From a virus: a stretch of 26,334 nucleotides of DNA. Below, in pieces: positions 22,129-26,334 of the stretch (position 1 is its first letter; every line of letters begins with the position of its first letter). Location: the IMG/VR virus record IMGVR_UViG_3300021475_000051, positions 1 to 26,334 of that record. One strand, given 5' to 3'. The notes beneath the pieces were generated by a model, which did not search any database, was not told the origin of the DNA, and saw nothing but the letters and a program-made list of their open reading frames with translations. The translations under genes and the position numbers were made by a program.

Positions 22129-22574
22129 GACTCACGCTCCGGCCAGTGCCAGGTCCCGGGCGGCGGCTGCGCTCCCGGTTCTGCCTCCGTCCTGTCCCAC
22201 TGGGTGTACGGCACGTGCTCGTTGAAGAACATCCCGGTCGGGTTCACCACGCACATGCCGACGTCGTAACCGTCCTCGGTCAGGTAGACCTGGCCGGGCT
22301 CCTGATGGGCGACGCCCACGGACGTGACGATGGCGGCCCTGCACACCGCCGGGTACGCCCGGGTCCCGTCCTCACGCACGGGCGTGCCGTGGCTGACGTA
22401 GTGCACGACACGTCCCACGGTCGGGATCATGCTTCCCTCCAACAGTCGGGTGGCCGCCTCCGGGTCGGGGCAGCCGAGCAGGGAGCAGGTGACGTAGCCG
22501 CCCTCTCCCAGAAACAGGGTCGGGTGCCCGCAGGCCGGGCAGTCCCCGGCCACGTCCAGGTCATTGATCTTCAC
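22125..22574 (-). CDS. Zinc-ribbon protein fused to a conserved actinophage domain
   Basis: A 149-aa protein. Residues about 11-37 form a zinc ribbon (CPACGHPTLFLGEGG, then CSLLGCPDP), resembling a small family I tentatively know as DUF6085. The second part has VGRVVHYVSHGTPVREDG, AYPAVCRAAIV, and the ending VGMCVVNPTGMFF then WHWPE, a domain common in actinophages as a stand-alone hypothetical protein. I chose the GTG at 22574 because it overlaps the previous TGA (GTGA); the longer open frame shadows the DUF1360 gene. The function is unknown. Confidence 0.75.
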   Translation of the reverse strand: MKINDLDVAGDCPACGHPTLFLGEGGYVTCSLLGCPDPEAATRLLEGSMIPTVGRVVHYVSHGTPVREDGTRAYPAVCRAAIVTSVGVAHQEPGQVYLTEDGYDVGMCVVNPTGMFFNEHVPYTQWDRTEAEPGAQPPPGTWHWPERES

Positions 22575-22987
22575 GCCCACTCCCGCGAGGCCAGCAGCGC
22601 GCCCGCCGCCCACACGGCGGGGCCGACCAGCCACGGGTCCGGCACGCCCACGGTCATGTCCGTGACCAGGGTGACGACCCCGGCCACCCAGCCGGACGCG
22701 CACCAGGCGCAGGAGACCAGCTTGGCCAGCCAGTACGGCGACCAGGACGCGCGGGTCAGGTACCGGACCGTCTTGTCCCCCTGGTGGCCCAGGGCCCAGC
22801 CCAGGGACGTGCGTCCGTCCGCGACGGAGGCCGCGTGCCGGTCGATCTCCTGCTGCGTCAACGGACGCCACCCGCCACACACTCGGTCACGGAGAGCGAG
22901 CATGGGCGGGAAGTCGTCGGTCGTCAGCAACCGCGTGGCCCGGTACACGGTGAGGGCCATCACCGTGAGCAGCAGCCAGAGCGGCAC
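22571..22987 (-). CDS. DUF1360-like membrane protein
   Basis: A 138-aa protein with a hydrophobic N-terminal segment (PLWLLLTVMALTVYRATRLL), then TTDDFPPMLALRDRV, and a CAWCASGWVAGVVTLV segment followed by a C-terminal hydrophobic helix. The ATRLL-D...CxWCxSxW pattern is the DUF1360 signature, found in Bacillus and actinophage proteins. The GTG start directly follows the upstream TGA. Such proteins in phage late regions are sometimes annotated as holins; with the other membrane protein it may form a holin pair. The role is inferred from context. Confidence 0.75.
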   Translation of the reverse strand: MPLWLLLTVMALTVYRATRLLTTDDFPPMLALRDRVCGGWRPLTQQEIDRHAASVADGRTSLGWALGHQGDKTVRYLTRASWSPYWLAKLVSCAWCASGWVAGVVTLVTDMTVGVPDPWLVGPAVWAAGALLASREWA

Positions 22988-23362
22988 TCAGGCCGCCTGG
23001 GAGACGTCGGCACGGGTGAGCGGGACGGGCGTCACCTGGTGGCGGGTGACCAGCACCAGGACGGCCAGCACCAGGCCGTTGATCGCGGCCACCACGCCCG
23101 GGTCCACGTTGTAGTGCAGGCCCAGCAGCAGGTCGGCGGCGGCCGTGACCACAGTGGTGAAGGCGGCCGGCGCAACGGGGCGCACCATGGCGGCGGCCAC
23201 GGCACCGAACACGGCGGTGATCAGGGCGACGATGAGCGCGCCCACGGTGTCCGTGAGGCCGCCCACGTTCAGGGCGACCAGCAGGGACACGGCGGCGGAG
23301 ACGAAGCCCAGGATCAGTTGCGGCTCTCCGCCCAGCGGGGCACGGGCTACGGGAGTGGACAT
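22988..23362 (-). CDS. Small multi-pass membrane protein, holin candidate
   Basis: A 124-aa protein with three or four predicted membrane segments: LILGFVSAAVSLLVALNVGG, LIVALITAVFGAVAAAMV, FTTVVTAAADLLLGL and INGLVLAVLVLVT. A short polar N-terminus and short C-terminus fit small phage holins. I chose the ATG at 23362, ten codons inside the longest frame, because GAGAGGAA lies at the right distance upstream. It follows the large terminase after a 149-bp gap with a hairpin. The function would be to open or depolarise the membrane at lysis; topology supports it but other small membrane roles remain possible. Confidence 0.68.
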   Translation of the reverse strand: MSTPVARAPLGGEPQLILGFVSAAVSLLVALNVGGLTDTVGALIVALITAVFGAVAAAMVRPVAPAAFTTVVTAAADLLLGLHYNVDPGVVAAINGLVLAVLVLVTRHQVTPVPLTRADVSQAA

Positions 23363-23476
23363 GACGGTTCCTCTCAGTCTGCTACTGCTCATCGGCTACG
23401 GGCAGTGTGGCACGGTTCGATTAAAGCAACGCCCGGCGCTATGCTGCTCCCTGCCGCGTGACCGCACCGCGTGCCC

Positions 23477-23512
23477 ACGAAGGCCCGTGCCCCGGCAGAC
23501 ACGGGCCTTCGT
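23477..23512. terminator. Hairpin abutting the large terminase stop
   Basis: A perfect 13-bp stem (23477-23489 with 23500-23512) and a 10-nt loop begin at the last base of the terL stop codon. There is no T-run on either side, as is common for GC-rich actinobacterial hairpins. Probably a terminator or 3' stabiliser for terL. The rest of the 149-bp gap (23363-23511) holds a slightly AT-rich spot near 23415-23430 but no clear promoter. Confidence 0.65.
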
Positions 23513-24882
23513 CACCGGTCCACCACCTTGTCCGTGCCGCCCAGGCCGGAGCCGACCTTGATGCCGCCCTTTCCCCCGGACAGCCGCGCCACGCCCAACC
23601 CCACCGCGTCCCAGACCATGGCGTCCAGCCGGTCAGGGCTCCAGTCCAGCTCCGGCGTCCACGTGGCCAGCTGGTCCTCCAGCGCCTCGAACCGGCCCGC
23701 GTGGTGCCACCGCCGCTGCTCCGTGAGCGCGGACACCGGCTCCGCGCGCACCCGCTTGCCCCGGGTCGCGGTGACGGTGCGAATCTTGATCGGGATGCCC
23801 ATGGCGTCGGCGGCGGACCGGATCGTGGAGATCGCCATGTCCCGGCCGTAGTTGGTCTCCACCGTGATGTCGTCCGCGTTGAAGTCCACGGCCGCCTGGA
23901 CCGCGCGCCGACCCCACCCGTCCGGCTTGAGATGGCAGGTGTAGTCCGCGAGCACGAAGCCGTGAACGTGCTGGCGTCCGCCGTCCTCCGGCGTCCAGAG
24001 GCCGCTCTTGCCCGCGACCACGATGCCCTGTTCGCCGGCTCCGCCGGACGGGTCCACGCCCACGGTGCGCCGCAGCAGCGGCGGCATGTCGTCCGGGTCC
24101 ACCCGCGCCGCGTTGATCATGTCGCGGGTCCAGAGCGCGTTCTCGTCCTCCTCCATGAGCAGGCCCAGCAGCTCCTGGTCCCCCTTGCGGGTGTCCTTGT
24201 ACGCGTCCTCCAGCGCGTCCCGGATCTCCTGCGGCAGGTGGGGATTGTCGTACGTGGACGCACGGGTCACGACCGTGTTCCGGAACTCGCCCTTGTCCAG
24301 GCGCTTGATCAGGCCGCGCGGCTTCGGGGTGGTGGACCCGATCCAGCGCGGGTGCGGGCCGGTGCGCAGGCCGAAGCGCATCTGGTCCCAGCCCTCCTCC
24401 AGCCACCGCCAGGCGGCCAGCTCCTCCAGCCAGAACAGGCACCGGTTACCGCCGGACCGCAGGCGCTCCGTGTCGTTGAAGCTGTCCGCGCCGAACAGCT
24501 TCGCCTCCGACCCGTTGGGCCAGCGCACGACCGTGCCGCCGGGAACCGTGACCATGCGCGCGTGCGGGTCGTGGGCCAGGATCCCGGACGGCCCGGTGAC
24601 ACACGACGTGGCCGCGTCACCCTGGGTCGGGGCCACGATCCCGATCCAGTGCGGGGTGTCGCCCTTGAGGCACGGCGGCCCCTTGACGTGGTCGGAGACG
24701 TACTTCGCGCAGGCGTCCGTCTTGCCTGCCCCACGGCCGGCCAGGAGCAGCCAGCCGTACCAGTCGCCCGGTGGCGGCACCTGGTGCGGTCGCGGGGTCC
24801 AGCGCGGGGACAGCAGCTCCGCCACGCGCGCGGACAGCAGCTGTGCCGCCTCGCTGGCGACGCCCGCCTGATCAAGTCCCAT
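23512..24882 (-). CDS. terL: Terminase large subunit
   Basis: A 456-aa packaging motor ATPase and nuclease. Walker A is GRGAGKT at residues 49-55, Walker B is CLFWLEE at 148-154, and a coupling motif follows (STTPKP, 183-188). The RNase H-like nuclease half has Asp277 (GVDPSG), an acidic position around 338-342 (DDITVETN) and Asp420 (PDRLDAMVWD). The length is near the usual 450-550. I chose the ATG at 24882; the frame stays open to 25008, but that stretch reads through the hairpins and looks non-coding. It follows terS after 191 bp. Confidence 0.95.
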   Translation of the reverse strand: MGLDQAGVASEAAQLLSARVAELLSPRWTPRPHQVPPPGDWYGWLLLAGRGAGKTDACAKYVSDHVKGPPCLKGDTPHWIGIVAPTQGDAATSCVTGPSGILAHDPHARMVTVPGGTVVRWPNGSEAKLFGADSFNDTERLRSGGNRCLFWLEELAAWRWLEEGWDQMRFGLRTGPHPRWIGSTTPKPRGLIKRLDKGEFRNTVVTRASTYDNPHLPQEIRDALEDAYKDTRKGDQELLGLLMEEDENALWTRDMINAARVDPDDMPPLLRRTVGVDPSGGAGEQGIVVAGKSGLWTPEDGGRQHVHGFVLADYTCHLKPDGWGRRAVQAAVDFNADDITVETNYGRDMAISTIRSAADAMGIPIKIRTVTATRGKRVRAEPVSALTEQRRWHHAGRFEALEDQLATWTPELDWSPDRLDAMVWDAVGLGVARLSGGKGGIKVGSGLGGTDKVVDR

Positions 24883-24914
24883 GGCTGCATGATGCCCGGT
24901 CCCGGACACACGGA

Positions 24915-24948
24915 CGTCCCGGCCACCGCGAGGGTGATGGCCGGGACG
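24915..24948. terminator. Hairpin 2 in the terS-terL gap
   Basis: A perfect 11-bp stem (24915-24925 with 24938-24948) and a 12-nt loop lie 33 bp before the terL ATG on the minus strand. No T-run follows. It may be a terminator, attenuator or packaging-related structure. Confidence 0.5.
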
Positions 24949-24988
24949 CTTGCTCCGCGTAGTGAGCACGGCCACGGTACCGCAGCAC

Positions 24989-25023
24989 GAAGCCCCTGCC
25001 GGTATCAAGTCGGCAGGGGCTTC
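24989..25023. terminator. Hairpin 1 in the terS-terL gap
   Basis: A perfect 13-bp GC-rich stem (24989-25001 with 25011-25023) and a 9-nt loop lie 50 bp after the terS stop. No T-run is present. Together with the second hairpin it fills most of the 191-bp gap, in which I see no credible gene. Confidence 0.6.
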
Positions 25024-25073
25024 GGTCGGGCTTCGCGGGCCCGGTAGCCATCCGGTTCAGTGGCAGGCCGCCG

Positions 25074-25667
25074 TCAGTCTCCCAGAGCGTGCTGCTCGCT
25101 GGCAACCGCCGTCAGCTCCCGCTGCATGTGCTCCAGCATGAGCTGGCGCGTGGACGGGTCCAGGCCCATGGCCTCCGCCACCCGCAGCAGCGTGTCCGCG
25201 ACCACGGACGCCTCCATGTGCTGGCGCGCGTCCAACGCGATCTTGAGTTCCTTCGGGGCGTTGAGTCCGTGGCGCAGCGCGTAGCGGTCGGCGATCCGGC
25301 CCAGCCGGTCCACGGCCATCAGGACGGGACGCGGGTCCTTGAGCGGGATCCCTTCCTCGTCCTTGACGATCCGGCCGTCCGACACCACCAGGTGGTCCGC
25401 GTCCAGGATCTTGTACAGCCGCTGCCGCAGGTCGTCGTCCCGGTCGTCCTCGATCTGCCGCTGTTCGATCAGGTCGTGGGCCAGCTGCTCCCGCTCGTTC
25501 TTGAGCGCGCCCTTGATCGCATTGTAGGCGGCCGACCGGTCCGCGTACCCGGCGTAGACGGCGGCCTGCTCCCACGTCGCGCCCTCGCGGCGCGCCTGGA
25601 GGACCCGTCGCCGTTTCGTGGCCGCGTCCCACTGGTCCTCCGGCCCCGGTCCCGCCGTGTGCGCCAC
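25074..25667 (-). CDS. terS: Terminase small subunit
   Basis: A 197-aa DNA-recognition subunit. The N-terminal part is a helix-turn-helix-like region (KRRRVLQARREGATWEQAAV, then YADRSAAYNAIKGAL). A central helical part (LIEQRQIEDDRDDDLRQRLY) fits the oligomerisation core. The C-terminal helices (DARQHMEASVVADTLLRVAE) resemble other actinophage TerS proteins. GTG start two bases after the preceding TAG; no strong ribosome site, so translation is probably coupled. It lies directly before terL, though separated by hairpins. It should bind the phage pac or cos region, which I cannot locate. Confidence 0.82.
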   Translation of the reverse strand: MAHTAGPGPEDQWDAATKRRRVLQARREGATWEQAAVYAGYADRSAAYNAIKGALKNEREQLAHDLIEQRQIEDDRDDDLRQRLYKILDADHLVVSDGRIVKDEEGIPLKDPRPVLMAVDRLGRIADRYALRHGLNAPKELKIALDARQHMEASVVADTLLRVAEAMGLDPSTRQLMLEHMQRELTAVASEQHALGD

Positions 25668-25669
25668 GG

Positions 25670-26334
25670 CTACTGGGCCAGCCGGGCGGACAGCTTGTCC
25701 AGCAGGGCGTCCACCAGCGCGTCCTGCTGCTCCGTCGTGAGCCCGGTCGTGGACAGGTTCTGGAGCGAGAGCTGGACGGCGGACAGCGCGGCCCCGTTCG
25801 CCTTGGCCTGGGTCTGGAGCTTGTCCATGTCGGCGGCCACGGCGGCGGCCAGGGCGTCGATCTTGTCGTCCGCCTGCTTGGCCCCGTTCAGCACCTCACC
25901 GACCGTGGGGTTGTACGGCGACCCGTCCGCCGCCGGGACGTCCGCGTAGGCGGGCATCCGGTGATTGATGATCGTGTCCACGTCGGCGGAGCTGATCGTC
26001 ATGTCTTCCTCCAGTGGTGGGTACTGGCCCCAGTCGGCGGCCAGGATGTTGTTCACGTCCGCGTCACCGGACAGGGCGGTGTGGCCGTTCTGGTACAGCA
26101 CGGCGTGCGGGTCCAGCTTGCCGCCGGACCAGGCGGTGGTCTGCCAGCAGCCCCGGTACCCGGCGGCGTACGCGGCGGTCGTGATCTTGTAGCCGCCGTA
26201 CGGGGCCGTGTTCGCCTTGCCGATGATCGACGCGGCACCCTCGAAGTACGGGCTCACGGACGGCCACGTGGTGTCGGTGTCCACCGCGAACCGGATCTTC
26301 TGGGTGGTCGGCATGCCGCAGGCGTTGCGCTGGG
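25670..26334 (-). CDS. Lysin-like protein with DUF1906 glycoside-hydrolase-like domain (5' end missing)
   Basis: The frame is open through the window edge: codons for Q-R-N-A-C-G precede the first visible ATG at 26314, so the true start is outside. The visible part shows IRFAVDTDTTWPSV, then YGGYKITTAAYAAGYRGCWQ, TAWSGGKLDPHAVLYQNG and DADVNNILAADWGQYP, the end of a Rv2525c/DUF1906-type barrel in which the late Asp and WG motifs are typical. A linker (INHRMPAYADV, TVGEVLNGAKQADD) leads to a C-terminal helical region of about 60 residues that may oligomerise. This domain occurs in actinophage endolysins, so a wall-degrading role is likely. The missing N-terminus may hold another domain. Confidence 0.78.
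   Translation of the reverse strand, partial: QRNACGMPTTQKIRFAVDTDTTWPSVSPYFEGAASIIGKANTAPYGGYKITTAAYAAGYRGCWQTTAWSGGKLDPHAVLYQNGHTALSGDADVNNILAADWGQYPPLEEDMTISSADVDTIINHRMPAYADVPAADGSPYNPTVGEVLNGAKQADDKIDALAAAVAADMDKLQTQAKANGAALSAVQLSLQNLSTTGLTTEQQDALVDALLDKLSARLAQ

Noticed and set aside
23414-23422. GGTTCGATT resembling a tRNA T-loop
   Set aside because: The flanks do not form the T-stem, and no acceptor, D or anticodon arm is present.
23416-23445. Plus-strand promoter-like pair (TTCGAT and TATGCT, spacing 18)
   Set aside because: The -35 match is poor and it would point into the antisense of terL with no gene to serve.
24883-25008. Upstream extension of terL in the same frame
   Set aside because: The extension crosses a hairpin and has no protein-like pattern; the ATG at 24882 gives a normal TerL N-terminus.
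24872-25105. Open frame of 77 aa across the terS-terL gap
   Set aside because: It reads through both hairpins, overlaps the ends of both terminase genes, and its Arg/Pro/Ser-rich product resembles nothing; no ribosome site.

Overview
The window looks like the late (packaging, head and tail) region of a long-tailed siphophage of a high-GC actinobacterium, most likely a Streptomyces phage. The evidence is a strong G/C bias at third codon positions, frequent GTG starts, many ATGA/GTGA stop-start overlaps, and protein families typical of actinophages. Every gene I can support is on the minus strand, so transcription runs from right (about 26.3 kb) to left (1). Long open frames on the plus strand are GC-rich shadows. 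I see no tRNA, CRISPR array, integrase, insertion sequence or attachment site.

In transcription order: (1) 26334-25670, the 3' part of a lysin-like gene with a glycoside-hydrolase-like domain (DUF1906 type) and a helical tail. (2) 25667-23512, small and large terminase subunits, separated by 191 bp holding two perfect GC-rich hairpins; a third hairpin abuts the large terminase stop. (3) 23362-21404, five small genes: two membrane proteins (holin candidates), a zinc-ribbon protein, a permuted NlpC/P60-like cysteine peptidase and a 60-aa zinc-ribbon protein. (4) 21358-14197, the head core: portal, a 1113-aa fusion (2H phosphoesterase-like, MuF-like and prohead-protease-like regions), a 24-aa Cys/Pro-rich micro-ORF, a strong terminator with an AT-rich dyad, and the 595-aa major capsid protein. 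(5) 14159-10637, a second capsid-associated protein, a probable major tail protein in an unusual early position, and four accessory or structural proteins. (6) 10640-8451, neck genes (adaptor, connector, HK97 gp10-like), with a small predicted lipoprotein inside the chain. (7) 8426-4618, tail assembly chaperone with a canonical -1 slippery heptamer CCCGGGA, and a 1039-aa tape measure with a lytic-transglycosylase motif. (8) 4614-1, a 953-aa tail-tip protein, a zinc-ribbon protein, a small helical protein, two tandem paralogous tail proteins sharing a near-identical DNA segment, and the first codons of another gene.

Functionally, the terminase fills a prohead made of portal, capsid protein and the fusion protein, the neck genes seal it, and the chaperone and tape measure direct tail assembly. 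The lysin, membrane proteins and possibly the NlpC/P60-like protein serve wall passage or lysis. Expression seems tuned by hairpins at the terS/terL, terL/holin and pre-capsid boundaries and by an AT-rich dyad before the gp10-like gene. The most noteworthy points are the multi-domain fusion protein, the embedded lipoprotein, the micro-ORF with the capsid regulatory block, and the frameshift site.
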